A DNA stretch of 64,000 bases from CBDBES01 sp965204465 (GCA_965204465.1 OZ241995.1:186001-250000), one strand, 5' to 3'. Shown: positions 34,208-44,939, counted from the stretch's first letter. Program-made: numbers and translations. Notes: generated by a model not told the origin, from the sequence alone.

Positions 34208-35314
34208 TTACAGATCAAAGAATCTAAAAGCAGTATATGCATTTTCAAATTCGGATTCACTTGTATTTCTTCCTTCCAAAAAGAGATTGTGCACTAGTTC
34301 TGAGATTCCAAAGCTCATGCTCATTCCTCTGCCTCCCCAACCGGCGCACCAGAATAGGTTTTTAAGAAAGGGATCAAAACCAATAATAGGTCGATTATCC
34401 AGGCTAAAAGTGCGTAAACAAGACCAATGATCCAATAACTCCAGACCTGCTAGAAAAGGGAGCTTATTTTGTAAAAAGATTTTAAATTTATGCAGTTCGT
34501 GAATATCCACAGAATAATCTGAAAACCTGGAAGGAGTTTCATCACAATGGCTTAATAAAAGATCACCATCATAATCTCTTATATAGAAATTCTCTCTCTC
34601 ATCCCATAGTACGGGCATATTTAAGAAGAAATTAGGATCATTCTTGAGTAAAAACATATGTCTTTTATGCGGTATTAGATTAGGGCATTTTAGATTATTT
34701 CTGTGCATGATCTCATATCCCCATGATCCGGCTGCATTTACCAATATGTCTTTTGGTTCCATTTGGATGATTTCTTTTTGCCCCCTACGGTAGACTTCAA
34801 ATTCAGATATATGATCTTCTTTTAAACGTATATTTTTCAATTCTTTGATGAAATGCTCTTTTACATTATTTTGCTTAGCCATTTTTCTTAGGTACAGATG
34901 GATATTTTTTAGATGTAGAATGCCATTCCACTTGATCAAAAAACCTTCAAAAATCTGACCATCGGGAAGAGTGATGGAATGTTTTTCTGCTTTTAACTTT
35001 TTGGCTTCTTTGAATTGATTCAGAAAATCTTCTTCAAAATAATCATATTCCATCGGCCTGATCAAAAGACCTTTCTTTATGATCAATGGTTGGTATTCAG
35101 TTTCTGTATTTTGCATCTGCCATAGGCTCTTTTTAAGCAAAAGGGATAAATATGGATCAGATTCATAGCTTCTGGCAATGGCTGAATTTCTGGAAGAGCT
35201 GAATAAGAAAGGTTGATTCTCTTTTTCCCATAAATGTATTTCATTAGAAAGAGAGCTAAATCCAATCGCAGCAGAATAACCGGCTACTCCCCCCCCTAAA
35301 ATGTGGATCGTCAT
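34208..35314 (-). CDS. FAD-dependent oxidoreductase of the D-amino-acid-oxidase family
   Basis: A 368-residue flavoprotein. The dinucleotide-binding motif HILGGGVAGYSAA begins at residue 4 with the acidic residue at the end of strand 2 (IHLWEKE). The C-terminal CAGWGGRGMSMSFGISELV resembles the second FAD-contact loop of glycine oxidase/MnmC C-domain proteins. The substrate is unknown; thiamine-type glycine oxidase (ThiO) or the MnmC oxidase half are candidates. It sits between the gsp genes and ilvB on the same strand with gaps of 62 and 79 bases. Confidence 0.78.
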   Translation of the reverse strand: MTIHILGGGVAGYSAAIGFSSLSNEIHLWEKENQPFLFSSSRNSAIARSYESDPYLSLLLKKSLWQMQNTETEYQPLIIKKGLLIRPMEYDYFEEDFLNQFKEAKKLKAEKHSITLPDGQIFEGFLIKWNGILHLKNIHLYLRKMAKQNNVKEHFIKELKNIRLKEDHISEFEVYRRGQKEIIQMEPKDILVNAAGSWGYEIMHRNNLKCPNLIPHKRHMFLLKNDPNFFLNMPVLWDERENFYIRDYDGDLLLSHCDETPSRFSDYSVDIHELHKFKIFLQNKLPFLAGLELLDHWSCLRTFSLDNRPIIGFDPFLKNLFWCAGWGGRGMSMSFGISELVHNLFLEGRNTSESEFENAYTAFRFFDL

Positions 35315-35376
35315 TTATTTTCAGCTTATTATATCTAAAAGTATGATTTTACAATCAAGAAAAGAGGTTTTTCTAT

Positions 35377-36600
35377 TCATTTGATCAGTTCTGTCATTTT
35401 ATAAAGGGGTAGCATAACGGATACCATGATCCCCCCTACAACTACACCCATAAAAACGATCATGATCGGTTCCAGAGCGCTTGTAAGTCCCCTTACGGCA
35501 GCATCTACTTCTGTCTCCATGATATCGGCGACTTTTAGAAGTATTTCTGCCATCCTATCTGTTGACTCCCCCGCAGATATCATCCCCTTGGTGATCTGGG
35601 GTAGAATTTCAGACTTATGCAGAGATTTCTTTAGAGAACTGCCCTCCCTGACTTCCTGAATAGATCTTTTCAATTCTTGTTTGAAAATTTCACTCCCAGA
35701 CATATCTGATATAATATCCAATGCAGTCAATAAAGAAACATTGGAATCAATCAATGTACCCAGGTTTCTGGCAAAGCGGCTTACAATAATTTTGTTTTGT
35801 ATTTTGCCTAAAAGAGGTATTTTGAATCGGAATCTATCCCATTTCAGTTTGCCTTCAGGACTTTGTCTCCAAAGCTGTATACCCGCAAATCCACCGACCA
35901 ATAATAATATAAGAAGATACCAAAAATCTCTGAATACAGAAGAAATTCCCAAAACAATTTTGGTTGGCAGAGGAAGTTCTGATCCTTCAAACTGAGCAAA
36001 CATGGTTTCAATTTGAGGCACTACGGAAGTAAGTAAAAACAGAACCACTCCAATGGATATGACCATGATGATGATGGGATAAATTAAGGCTGTAATGGCC
36101 TTACTTTTTAATTCTTCATTTTTTTCTTCCAGGTCTGCCAAACGATTTAATGTCTTTTCATAAGAACCAGTAGCTTCTCCCACTCGGATCATATTTGCAT
36201 ATACAGGAGGAAAAACATCAGAGTGCTCTTCTATGGCTTGAGAAAGAGATTTCCCCGCGACCACGTCCTCTTTCATCTGGCCTACAATTTTTTTCAGATT
36301 AGGATTACCCATCTGTTCCCATACATCTGTCAAGGCTTGGTTTAAAGAAATACCCGCTCCCAATAGAGTACCCAATTGTTTGGCAAATAGTCCCATTTCT
36401 TTATGAGAGATACGATAAAGAAATTTAGCTAAAAAAGGGAATAATTGACGGTCTCTTTTAGCTATATCCTCTTTAATGTCTGTGATGTAATAACTTTGCT
36501 GACGCAATTTTCTCTGCGCCATTTGTACATTTACGGCTTCAATATAGTCTTCTACCTGTGTACCAGAGGCATTAAAAGCCTTGTATTTGAAAATAGCCAT
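35377..36600 (-). CDS. gspF: Type II secretion inner-membrane platform protein GspF
   Basis: A 407-residue platform protein with two T2SSF domains, each followed by transmembrane helices (ALIYPIIIMVISIGVVLFLL; ALEPIMIVFMGVVVGGIMVS). Motifs such as FAKQLGTLLGAGISLNQAL and FARNLGTLIDSNVSLLTALD are typical. It begins directly at the gspE stop, so the two are translated together. GspF could equally be called PilC-like, but the secretin beside it favours type II secretion. Confidence 0.9.
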   Translation of the reverse strand: MAIFKYKAFNASGTQVEDYIEAVNVQMAQRKLRQQSYYITDIKEDIAKRDRQLFPFLAKFLYRISHKEMGLFAKQLGTLLGAGISLNQALTDVWEQMGNPNLKKIVGQMKEDVVAGKSLSQAIEEHSDVFPPVYANMIRVGEATGSYEKTLNRLADLEEKNEELKSKAITALIYPIIIMVISIGVVLFLLTSVVPQIETMFAQFEGSELPLPTKIVLGISSVFRDFWYLLILLLVGGFAGIQLWRQSPEGKLKWDRFRFKIPLLGKIQNKIIVSRFARNLGTLIDSNVSLLTALDIISDMSGSEIFKQELKRSIQEVREGSSLKKSLHKSEILPQITKGMISAGESTDRMAEILLKVADIMETEVDAAVRGLTSALEPIMIVFMGVVVGGIMVSVMLPLYKMTELIK

Positions 36601-38337
36601 TTAGGTTACCCTTATGACTTCATCAATGGAAGTAATTCCTTCTAGTACTTTTTGCAAACCAGATTCTCTTAAAACTACCATTCCCATCTTACGAGATTCT
36701 TCTCTAAGCTTATCTAAGCTGACATGATCCAATATTATATTTCTTAGATCATTATTCAATATTAACAATTCGTAAATGCCAGTTCTACCACGGTAACCAA
36801 TATCAAAACATTGTTTACAGCCTTGCGCTTTATACACAGTTATATTCTTTTTACCTTTAAATGATTTTGTATAGCCTAATTCGGTTAGTTCAGAAGAACT
36901 CATGGTAGTCTTTTTCTTGCAATCATGACATAAAATACGCACTAATCTTTGGGCCATAAAACCCAAGCAGGTAGAGGTAATTAAATAAGGCTCAATTCCC
37001 ATATCCATTAGGCGGGTTACAGCAGAAGGAGCATCATTTGTATGTAAGGTGGAAAAAACAAGATGACCTGTAAGAGATGATTGAATGGCCACTCTTGCCG
37101 TTTCTTCATCTCTGATCTCTCCTACCATGATCACATCAGGATCTTGTCTTAAAATAGAACGAAGGCCTTCTGCAAAAGTAAGGCCTATTTCATGCTTTGC
37201 CTGTACTTGGCTGATACCGCTGATCTGGTATTCTACCGGATCTTCTACTGTTATTATATTTCTGCTTTCCTGATTCAATAAATTCAAAGAAGCGTATAGA
37301 GTGCTCGTTTTTCCTGAACCAGTTGGCCCTGTGATCAATAGAATTCCATTGGGATTTTTCAATAGATTTTTATATTCAATATAGTTTGCGTTACCCATGC
37401 CAATGTTTTCTAATTCATATTTGGTATCTGTCTTATTTAAAATACGCATCACGATCCTTTCCCCAAACTGAGAAGGCAAAGAAGAAACTCTTATATCAAC
37501 TTCCTTACCTCCTACGCGTATTTTAATCCTACCATCCTGGGGTAGCCTACTTTCTGCGATATTCATATTTGCCATGATCTTGATCCGGGATATAATTCCG
37601 CTTTGAATTGATTTAACTGGCTGAAGAACCTTTCGAAGCATTCCATCTACTCTATATCTCACCCATAGTTCTTTTTCCTGGGGTTCAACGTGTATATCAG
37701 ATGCCTTTTCATTTACTGCATTCGATAGAATTACATTGACCATTTTAATGATGGGGGCTTCGTTTGCCAGATTGAGAGAATCTTGTAGATCTTCAATTTC
37801 ATCTAATAGATCAAAGTCCTCTCCCTCTGTTGCCTCTTTATCTTTGTCTCCTGACTCATAGAACCGATTTATGAGCCGTAATATTTCTGGTTCTGGAGTA
37901 AGAACGGTGATAATATCATAGCCCAGCCATAGCATTCTCAGCTCATCCAATGGATGTAATTGTTCCGGGTTGGAAAGGGCTACCTTGATGACATTTCCTT
38001 CTAAATCATATGGTACGATTCTATATCTTTGTACAAACTTAATGGGAGTTCTGGAGGTTAAAAGTTCTATATTTTTTACTTCTAGCTTTTCTACATATTC
38101 TAATTTATATTGTGTGGCAAGATGATATAAAATATTTTCTTCGGAAACATATCCCTGTTTGATCAGTATCTGACCTAACCTGGCTTTTGATTTTTTTTGT
38201 AAGACCAAAGCTTTTTTAAGATCTTCTTCTCCTATAAGCCCCTTTTCTGCAAGAGATTCTCCTAACGGTTTTTTTGTTTCTTCTTGGTTGGGATCTTTTT
38301 TATTTTCTATATTTATATTGTTATTATTCGCTGCCAT
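36601..38337 (-). CDS. gspE: Type II secretion ATPase GspE
   Basis: A 578-residue hexameric ATPase. It has an N-terminal MshEN/GspE-N domain (KARLGQILIKQGYVSEENIL), Walker A GPTGSGKTSTLYASL (about residue 342), an Asp box, and the zinc-binding pairs CHDCKK and CKQCFDIGYRGR. It powers the pseudopilus. It overlaps gspD by 14 bases and abuts gspF. The remaining gsp genes (G, and others) are not in the window. Confidence 0.94.
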   Translation of the reverse strand: MAANNNNINIENKKDPNQEETKKPLGESLAEKGLIGEEDLKKALVLQKKSKARLGQILIKQGYVSEENILYHLATQYKLEYVEKLEVKNIELLTSRTPIKFVQRYRIVPYDLEGNVIKVALSNPEQLHPLDELRMLWLGYDIITVLTPEPEILRLINRFYESGDKDKEATEGEDFDLLDEIEDLQDSLNLANEAPIIKMVNVILSNAVNEKASDIHVEPQEKELWVRYRVDGMLRKVLQPVKSIQSGIISRIKIMANMNIAESRLPQDGRIKIRVGGKEVDIRVSSLPSQFGERIVMRILNKTDTKYELENIGMGNANYIEYKNLLKNPNGILLITGPTGSGKTSTLYASLNLLNQESRNIITVEDPVEYQISGISQVQAKHEIGLTFAEGLRSILRQDPDVIMVGEIRDEETARVAIQSSLTGHLVFSTLHTNDAPSAVTRLMDMGIEPYLITSTCLGFMAQRLVRILCHDCKKKTTMSSSELTELGYTKSFKGKKNITVYKAQGCKQCFDIGYRGRTGIYELLILNNDLRNIILDHVSLDKLREESRKMGMVVLRESGLQKVLEGITSIDEVIRVT

Positions 38338-40108
38338 TTTGTAATCTCTTCAATTGATTTCTCTTAAGCTCTCTAGTAACTCTATCGGCTATACGACGGT
38401 TCGTTATAATGTGTGGAGTGATAAATACCATTAAATTGTTCCTGCGTATTGTAGTGCTGGTCCTTTTAAATAAATATCCAAGCAAAGGAATATCTCCTAA
38501 GATAGGAATCTTTCGGGAAGTTCGACTACGATCCGTAGAAATAAGGCCTCCAATTACAATAGTCTGTCTGTCTTTTATTCTAATGTTTGTGCTTATATCT
38601 CTCTTTGTAAAGGTAGGATTAAGTGTAGTATCTTCTGTGTCTAAAACGGATTTAACTTCCTGAAAAAGTTTTAAAGTAATTTCTTTATCACTATTTATCT
38701 GAGGAGTAAATTTTAGCTTCACTCCCACAGGTCGGTAGTCAAATTGGTTTACGATCGGAGCATTTGAATCTGTCGTAGAAGTGCTTGAACGGGTTTGCAC
38801 GGGGACATCCTCGCCTACATTTATTTCTGCCTCCTGGTTATCTAGTGTCACCACTTGGGGAGCCGAAAGAACGACAAAATTCTCATTGTTTATATTTGCA
38901 TTGATTATGGCTAAAATAGTTTGCCTACTGTCGACCAATACTCCCGCAGAAAATCCAAAAATACTGTTCACTGCATTGGAAAGTGAGGCAGTAAGGTCTG
39001 CATCTGTACTTCCTGAAGATCGTATCGCATCTGCAGCGATACCAGCATTAAATTGCCCAAATCCCTGCCCCTGGATCCTCCACTCAATTCCAAATTGATT
39101 TGCCGTATCTTCTCTTACTTCTGCTACCAATACTTCCAATAATATTTGTTCTCTGTCGATGTCTAATTTCCGGATCAAATTTTTTACGATTTCCCATTTC
39201 TCTTTCTTCCCCACAAAGATCAGACTGTTGGATTCTTTATGTGCTATGATATCTATTTTCTTTGTTCTTTTTCGATTTGATTGATTTTGTTTATTTTTAT
39301 TCTTTTTGCTCTTTTTGTTCTTGGATCTGGTTTCTTCGTCATCAATTGGAAGCGATATTTTTCTTAGAGTAGATTCTAGTTTAGTGGCCTCCATATTATT
39401 CACTCGGATAATATGAATGTCACCTGGAATTAGTTCCTCTTCTTCCTCAATCTCTTCTTCTATAGGTATATCAACTTGTATGATAATACGCAAAAGACGA
39501 TTTACTTCTAATGCTCCCCCCGTAAGAATTAGCATACCCACTTCTTTATATTCAGTGATCTGTGTGGCCGGATTGGTTACCTTTTTTAATATGGTTGCCA
39601 AACGAGGAGGTTCAACATGTTCTATTTGTAGAATGGCAGTAACCACTACATTTTCTTTTATCCAAAGAGGGGATAATGTTTTTTTACCAATATGGATCAG
39701 TCTACCTTTTGCAACGGCATCTTTTAGAGGAATAACCCTCAGTAATTTATCTTCCACTACAACACCATATCCTTTTACAGCTAAAACACTTGTTAAATAA
39801 GCAAAGGCTCTTTCAATTAATATAGGTTTAGGGGAAATGACTGTGATATTTCCTTTTACTTTATCATCAGCAATGATATTTTTACTAATGATGGCACTCA
39901 TTGCCTTCAAAAAGTCATGTATACTTTTCTCTCTAAAATCTACTCTAAAGGTTTTAGGCCCTCTTCTTATTTTTATTCCCTGTTTTTTCTTTTTTGTAGA
40001 TTTTTGGGCATAGATAAGATCGTCATTGAAAAGTCCGGTGTATAAGAAAATACTTGTAGAAAATGAAAGAACTAAAAATATAGATATGATTTTAATTATT
40101 TTACTCAT
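38324..40108 (-). CDS. gspD: Type II secretion secretin GspD
   Basis: A 594-residue outer-membrane pore protein with a signal peptide (IISIFLVLSFSTSIFLYTGL), N-domains, a Lys/Asn-rich low-complexity insert near residue 250 (KNKKSKKNKNKQ) and the C-terminal secretin domain (VVLSAPQVVTLDNQEAEINV, later RQTIVIGGLISTDRSRTSRK and IPILGDIPLLGYLFKR). It is the first gene of the gspD-E-F set. Confidence 0.94.
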   Translation of the reverse strand: MSKIIKIISIFLVLSFSTSIFLYTGLFNDDLIYAQKSTKKKKQGIKIRRGPKTFRVDFREKSIHDFLKAMSAIISKNIIADDKVKGNITVISPKPILIERAFAYLTSVLAVKGYGVVVEDKLLRVIPLKDAVAKGRLIHIGKKTLSPLWIKENVVVTAILQIEHVEPPRLATILKKVTNPATQITEYKEVGMLILTGGALEVNRLLRIIIQVDIPIEEEIEEEEELIPGDIHIIRVNNMEATKLESTLRKISLPIDDEETRSKNKKSKKNKNKQNQSNRKRTKKIDIIAHKESNSLIFVGKKEKWEIVKNLIRKLDIDREQILLEVLVAEVREDTANQFGIEWRIQGQGFGQFNAGIAADAIRSSGSTDADLTASLSNAVNSIFGFSAGVLVDSRQTILAIINANINNENFVVLSAPQVVTLDNQEAEINVGEDVPVQTRSSTSTTDSNAPIVNQFDYRPVGVKLKFTPQINSDKEITLKLFQEVKSVLDTEDTTLNPTFTKRDISTNIRIKDRQTIVIGGLISTDRSRTSRKIPILGDIPLLGYLFKRTSTTIRRNNLMVFITPHIITNRRIADRVTRELKRNQLKRLQNGSE

Positions 40109-40520
40109 TATCTTTTATCCTATCTTTTCATAAAATCTAAATTATTTCGAGAAATATAACAATAGATATCATCAAATTGTCAAAAATAAATTTAAAAGGA
40201 TAGATACTTCTATAATTTAAGCCTATACTAAAATGTAGAATATACAGTATAACATTTTTTTCTTTATTTAGGTACTACTATTTTTAGTATTTTAGGCTGC
40301 TATCAATTATCAAAGTCGGGTATCGGCCTTGTTTTGCTGATAAAGTAAGATCATATTTTAAAATAATGACCTCTATAATTGATAGTCTGGCGGAGTTCTC
40401 TACCATTATGTTAAGGTCTTTACAAGGTTTTTATCTAACATGTTTTGGCGGTTTTCGAGAGCTATATTAAAATATATTGACGAGTAATAAAAAAAGAAAT
40501 TATAGACTTAGCTTATTTCT
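40109..40520. other. Divergent intergenic region
   Basis: 412 AT-rich bases between gspD and the GtrA gene, which are transcribed away from each other. I see no gene, repeat or confident RNA element. Promoters for both operons must lie here, but none stands out. Confidence 0.5.
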
Positions 40521-41003
40521 ATGGCAAAAAGTACGATCATACAATTCATACGCTATCTTTTTGTTGGAGGGCTAGGAACGATCATTCACTTTTCAATATT
40601 TACTTTTTTTTCCTTATTTATTTTTCATGCTATATCTCCCGATGAGAAAATTGTTCAATTTATAGATTCTAACATATCTTTTCAAACTGACATGAGCATA
40701 AGGCAAAGAAATGCATTCATTAATGCTTTAATCGCTTTTTTCATTAGTAATCTTTTTGTTTATTTAGTTAGTCAAACATGGATATTCAAGAGTGGATCCA
40801 GTAATAAAAGTAAGTCTCGTAATAAAAAAAAAGAGATATTCCTTTTTTTTGCGTTTACCACTTTAAGCTCTTTGGCTGGAGGTATCGCCATAATTTTACT
40901 GATCCAAAAAAATTTTTCTACGTTTACAGCCTATTTAGGAAATCTTATTTGTGTCTCCATTATAAACTTTTTATCGCGTAAATATATTATTTTTCAGAGT
41001 TAG
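40521..41003 (+). CDS. GtrA-family membrane protein
   Basis: A 160-residue, four-helix protein of the GtrA family, which helps flip or pass lipid-linked sugars. RYLFVGGLGTIIHFSIF, ALIAFFISNLFVYLVSQTWI and the closing NFLSRKYIIF follow the family pattern. It heads a four-gene plus-strand set (GtrA, DUF4833, MMPL, PAP2). No glycosyltransferase partner is adjacent. Confidence 0.82.
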   Translation: MAKSTIIQFIRYLFVGGLGTIIHFSIFTFFSLFIFHAISPDEKIVQFIDSNISFQTDMSIRQRNAFINALIAFFISNLFVYLVSQTWIFKSGSSNKSKSRNKKKEIFLFFAFTTLSSLAGGIAIILLIQKNFSTFTAYLGNLICVSIINFLSRKYIIFQS

Positions 41004-41023
41004 TAGAAAAATAAAATAAACTA

Positions 41024-41578
41024 ATGAACTTTAAAAAAAATTTCACTTTTTTACTTTTTATATTTCTTACACCCTTCTTTATTATTGATTCTGAAGAACC
41101 AGACCCAAAAGATCCTAATTCCTATTATTTATTTCATATTAAACGAAGTAGAAATAAAAATGAGGTTCATTATGCAATTAGGCTCGATAAAGAATGTAAG
41201 CCTATTTCAAAAGAACCTGCTTTTGTGTACTGGCTCAACCTGGAAGACCGTCATGGGCAAACTTATCCTATTAAGTGGCATGAAAGGCCTGGATTTGCCA
41301 TAGAAGATCAAAGAATAATAAAGCCAGATCTGGTTCAAATGACTCTTAAGGCTCTTCCTGAAAAAAACATCAACATAGAAATATCAAAAAATTCTAAAAA
41401 AAACGCGAAGAGAAAGTGTAAGGCTATTCCAAGATTGATCATCAAAGGTAAAAAAACTATTTTTAAAGAAGTATACGTATTTGCCATCCCAAGATTTTTT
41501 ATTCCCATCGTACAATGGGTAGACATATTTGGAATTCTTCCATCAGGCAAAATAATAAAAGAAAGGGTTATTCCATAA
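41024..41578 (+). CDS. DUF4833 domain protein, exported
   Basis: A 184-residue protein with a signal peptide (NFTFLLFIFLTPFFIIDS) and the DUF4833 pattern: YYLFHIKRSRNKNEVHYAIR, then LDKECKPISKEPAFVYWLNL. The family has no known activity and is periplasmic. It is 20 bases after GtrA and 8 bases before the MMPL gene, so it belongs to the same transcript and probably to the same envelope task. Confidence 0.78.
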   Translation: MNFKKNFTFLLFIFLTPFFIIDSEEPDPKDPNSYYLFHIKRSRNKNEVHYAIRLDKECKPISKEPAFVYWLNLEDRHGQTYPIKWHERPGFAIEDQRIIKPDLVQMTLKALPEKNINIEISKNSKKNAKRKCKAIPRLIIKGKKTIFKEVYVFAIPRFFIPIVQWVDIFGILPSGKIIKERVIP

Positions 41579-41586
41579 AATACAGA

Positions 41587-44040
41587 ATGTTCGGTAAATC
41601 TGATCTTTTAAAAAAATACTATAAAAATTTATGTACAGTTATTTTAAAATATCCTTATAAGGCATTTTTCTTTTCTTTTTCTGTATCTATTTTTCTTCTT
41701 TATTATGCATTGCAAATTAAATTAGATCCAAGCTTAAATGCTCTTTTACCTAAAGATCATCTTATTTTTACCAACTTGAATAAGGCCGAAAAGCTATTTG
41801 GTCATAGAGATACATTAGATGTGATTATTCGATCTAACTCCTTTGAAGAAGGGGTTGAATTTGTTCAGAAGGTAGCGTATAAGATTGAAAAGTTACCTGA
41901 ATTAGAATGGGTGATGTATAGAGCTCCTGTAGATTTTTTCAAAGAACATGCCCTTTTTTACTTAGAGATGGAAGATCTAAATAAAATTTACGGGCGCCTA
42001 AAAAATAAAATTGAATATGAAAAAAGAAAATCAAGAATGAGCCTGTTAATGGATCTGGATGAGCCAGATCCTGGATTTCAATACGAAGACATCAGAAATA
42101 AATATAAGAGTAAACTTATATTTGGGAATTGGGAGAAAAAATACACAACAGATTTTCTGTACACAACGGTCCTCAAAAATGGCAAAGAAGAACATATATT
42201 CATGTTATTAGCCAAACCGCTGGAACCCTCATGGAATGTTGCCTATGCCAATAATATCATCCATAAAGTAAATACAATCCTGCAAGAGCATAAACCTAAA
42301 TATGAACAAATTAGCAAAATAGAATTCACAGGAAGATATAAAAAAAAGTCAGAATCTTTCAATGATTTAGGGGAAAATTTTAAATTAGTAACTTCTATTT
42401 CAGGAATAGGCATATTACTTATACTCCTGTTTTATTTCCGTACATTGTGGCCAATTTTATTACTTATTACGGGTCTATTGAATGGGATTATCATGACTAT
42501 TGGGATTGCGCAGATGATATTTGGCACATTGAATCTGGTAAGTACATTCTTAATTGCCATTTTATTCGGACTGGGGATTGACTTTGGTATTCATATTCTT
42601 TTGAGATACAAAGAAGAAAGATCACAAGGGAAAAGCATTGAAGAAGCATTTCAATTAATGTATACCGAAACCTGTATAGCTTCTTCAAGCGCTGTGGTTA
42701 CAACTATATTTGCCTTTTTAGGATTAATGTTCAGCAATTTTGCTGGATTTTCTACATTTGGTATCATTGCTTCTATCGGAATGGCATGCACTTTGTTTTC
42801 CTATATGATCTTTATGCCTTCTTTAATTTTGATTTTAGCGAAAGGATTGAAGATCAGAATCATCGTCTCTAATTTTAATATTCAATTACCTTCTTTGAAT
42901 ATTAAAAGAGCTAATCTTTTAGTCATTTTTGCGGTACTTTTTTCATTGCTATGTGTATATAAATCTCAATTCAGAATTTTCGATACCGATTTTTCTAAAG
43001 TCATGGGGAATGAAAATTTACCGTCTTATAAACTGGATTTGGAAGTGAAAAGCCTATTCAATGAAAGTTTTGTCGTGCCTTCTATAATATTTACGGAAAA
43101 TCCTGAAAATGAAAGTAAAATATTAGAGGTGGTCAATAAAGAAATCAAAGAAAATAAACCAGAAAATTGCTTAAGAAACGCTCTGGGTATCCAAAGCTTT
43201 GTGCCTCCTGATCAAAAGAAAAAAAAGAGAACTATGAATAAAATTAAGTCATTGGTAGACCGAAATAGAAAATATCTGCCATTGTTAGTCACCAAAGATA
43301 AAATGGCCTTAAAAGATTTCAGGAAACAATTAAACGCACAGCCATTTAGCAGAGATCAAATTCCAGAATATATAAGGAAAAGATTTATTGGCAAAGAAGG
43401 ATACGAGAACCAAAGCATGGTATTGGTTTATCCTAAAGTAAAGCTTGAAGATGGTGACGAAGTTTTAAGACTTGCCGATCAGTTAGAGAAACTAAGGATC
43501 GATGAAAAACCAATTCAATTTGCCTTTTTTGCATTAATTCTGGCGGAAGTTGTAAGAATTATCCGTTCTGATAGTTTTTGGATATTTCTCATTAATTTTG
43601 TATTGGTATACTCTATTGTGGTGATCAATTTTAAAAGTTTCTTTAAGGCCCTTTTAGTATTAATGCCTGTTTCGATCAGTATCCTTTGGATTTTAGGTAT
43701 ACAGGGGATGATAGGTCTTAAGAGTGACCCTGTAAATACAATCATTTATCCTATTATTATCGGAATTGGTATTGATAGCGGTATTCACATGTATTATCGA
43801 TTCTTAGAAACAAAATCTGTAGAAAAAGCCGTTCGATATACAGGGGAAGCGATTACTCTGTCTTCTTTAACGACTTTGGTAGGTTTTGGAGCGTTATTTT
43901 TTGCATCGAATCAGGGGATCAGTAATATGGGTTCTTTGGCAATGATTGGTATTTTAGGAAACTTTGTTGCTTCTATCATTGTATTGCCTTCTATACTCTT
44001 AATCCTTTTACCAAAATTTAAAAAAAGGTTATTCAGATAA
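41587..44040 (+). CDS. MMPL/RND-superfamily lipid transporter
   Basis: An 817-residue transporter with the RND layout: an N-terminal helix, a large periplasmic loop, helices including FGLGIDFGIHILLRYKEE (about residue 330), a second loop and a matching second half (IIGIGIDSGIHMYYRF). The paired GxGxDxGIH signatures are those of the HAE3/HpnN-type branch, which exports hydrophobic or lipid molecules. I use ATG 41587 (MFGKSDLL); an upstream in-frame start would overlap the DUF4833 gene. Confidence 0.85.
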   Translation: MFGKSDLLKKYYKNLCTVILKYPYKAFFFSFSVSIFLLYYALQIKLDPSLNALLPKDHLIFTNLNKAEKLFGHRDTLDVIIRSNSFEEGVEFVQKVAYKIEKLPELEWVMYRAPVDFFKEHALFYLEMEDLNKIYGRLKNKIEYEKRKSRMSLLMDLDEPDPGFQYEDIRNKYKSKLIFGNWEKKYTTDFLYTTVLKNGKEEHIFMLLAKPLEPSWNVAYANNIIHKVNTILQEHKPKYEQISKIEFTGRYKKKSESFNDLGENFKLVTSISGIGILLILLFYFRTLWPILLLITGLLNGIIMTIGIAQMIFGTLNLVSTFLIAILFGLGIDFGIHILLRYKEERSQGKSIEEAFQLMYTETCIASSSAVVTTIFAFLGLMFSNFAGFSTFGIIASIGMACTLFSYMIFMPSLILILAKGLKIRIIVSNFNIQLPSLNIKRANLLVIFAVLFSLLCVYKSQFRIFDTDFSKVMGNENLPSYKLDLEVKSLFNESFVVPSIIFTENPENESKILEVVNKEIKENKPENCLRNALGIQSFVPPDQKKKKRTMNKIKSLVDRNRKYLPLLVTKDKMALKDFRKQLNAQPFSRDQIPEYIRKRFIGKEGYENQSMVLVYPKVKLEDGDEVLRLADQLEKLRIDEKPIQFAFFALILAEVVRIIRSDSFWIFLINFVLVYSIVVINFKSFFKALLVLMPVSISILWILGIQGMIGLKSDPVNTIIYPIIIGIGIDSGIHMYYRFLETKSVEKAVRYTGEAITLSSLTTLVGFGALFFASNQGISNMGSLAMIGILGNFVASIIVLPSILLILLPKFKKRLFR

Positions 44041-44054
44041 CATAAGTTAGTATA

Positions 44055-44939
44055 ATGAATTCTTTTATTGAAAAAATAATGTCTCTTGCCAACAAGGTTA
44101 GGGCCTTCGAGTTGCTCATCATAGTTTATCTGATCTTAACTAATATTTTACTACTCATATTCCATAGAAATCTGGATATTTGGTGGCTACCATTCTTGGT
44201 TAATATAGTGTTTATTTTTTTCATCTTCTGGGTCAATAAGGCTAAAAAGGGATCAAAAATATTTTATTTTATCAAGGAATGGTATTTTCTTGCTTCCTTT
44301 CTTTTTTTTTATTGGTCTCTAAATTATTTAAATAAATTAATACATCGAGGCAAATCCTTTGAACATATTATCATTCAATGGGAAGAATGGATTTTTGGCT
44401 TTCAACCAGCCTTGGAAATGCATAAATTTTTTGATAGTACTTTTTTGGGAGAGATATTTACAATGGGGTATGTATCCTATTATTTGCTGATCATTTCCGT
44501 TGGGGTTGGTCTTTATCTGCAAAAAGGTAAAAAAGGATTTGAACAATACCGTTTTACTCTTGTATTTACTTTTTTATCTTGCTATTTCTTTTTTATTTTC
44601 TTTCCGGTAGCCGGACCCCATTGGGTTTTCCCCGAAGCGGATTTGGAACAACTGAAAGGATTCCTCTTTGTAGAAATGGCTAAAATGACCCAAGAAGGAG
44701 CTATTCGAGCTGCTGCCTTTCCTTCTGCTCATGTGGTGGTGACTGTCACTACATTTTTAAGTGCCTTTGAGTTTAATAAGAAAATGGCTATTATTATTGC
44801 TCCTTTTTCAATTTTACTGATCATTGGTACAGTATACGGAATGTTTCACTTCGTTGTAGACATGCTGGCTGGTATTGTATGGGCTCTTATGGTCTATTAT
44901 CCAAGTAGATCTATTTATAGGAACATACAGAAACAATAA
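44055..44939 (+). CDS. PAP2-family membrane phosphatase
   Basis: A 294-residue six-helix protein. The phosphatase motifs are FFPVAGPHW, AAFPSAHVVVTV (catalytic His) and GMFHFVVDMLAG (second His and Asp). This arrangement is that of the PAP2_3/inositolphosphotransferase-like subgroup, which acts on phospholipid head groups or undecaprenyl pyrophosphate. It lies 14 bases after the MMPL gene and ends four bases before the convergent patatin gene. Confidence 0.84.
   Translation: MNSFIEKIMSLANKVRAFELLIIVYLILTNILLLIFHRNLDIWWLPFLVNIVFIFFIFWVNKAKKGSKIFYFIKEWYFLASFLFFYWSLNYLNKLIHRGKSFEHIIIQWEEWIFGFQPALEMHKFFDSTFLGEIFTMGYVSYYLLIISVGVGLYLQKGKKGFEQYRFTLVFTFLSCYFFFIFFPVAGPHWVFPEADLEQLKGFLFVEMAKMTQEGAIRAAAFPSAHVVVTVTTFLSAFEFNKKMAIIIAPFSILLIIGTVYGMFHFVVDMLAGIVWALMVYYPSRSIYRNIQKQ

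Noticed and set aside
40109..40520. Riboswitch or small RNA in the gspD/GtrA gap
   Set aside because: Short complementary stretches exist, but none matches a known aptamer core and no terminator follows.
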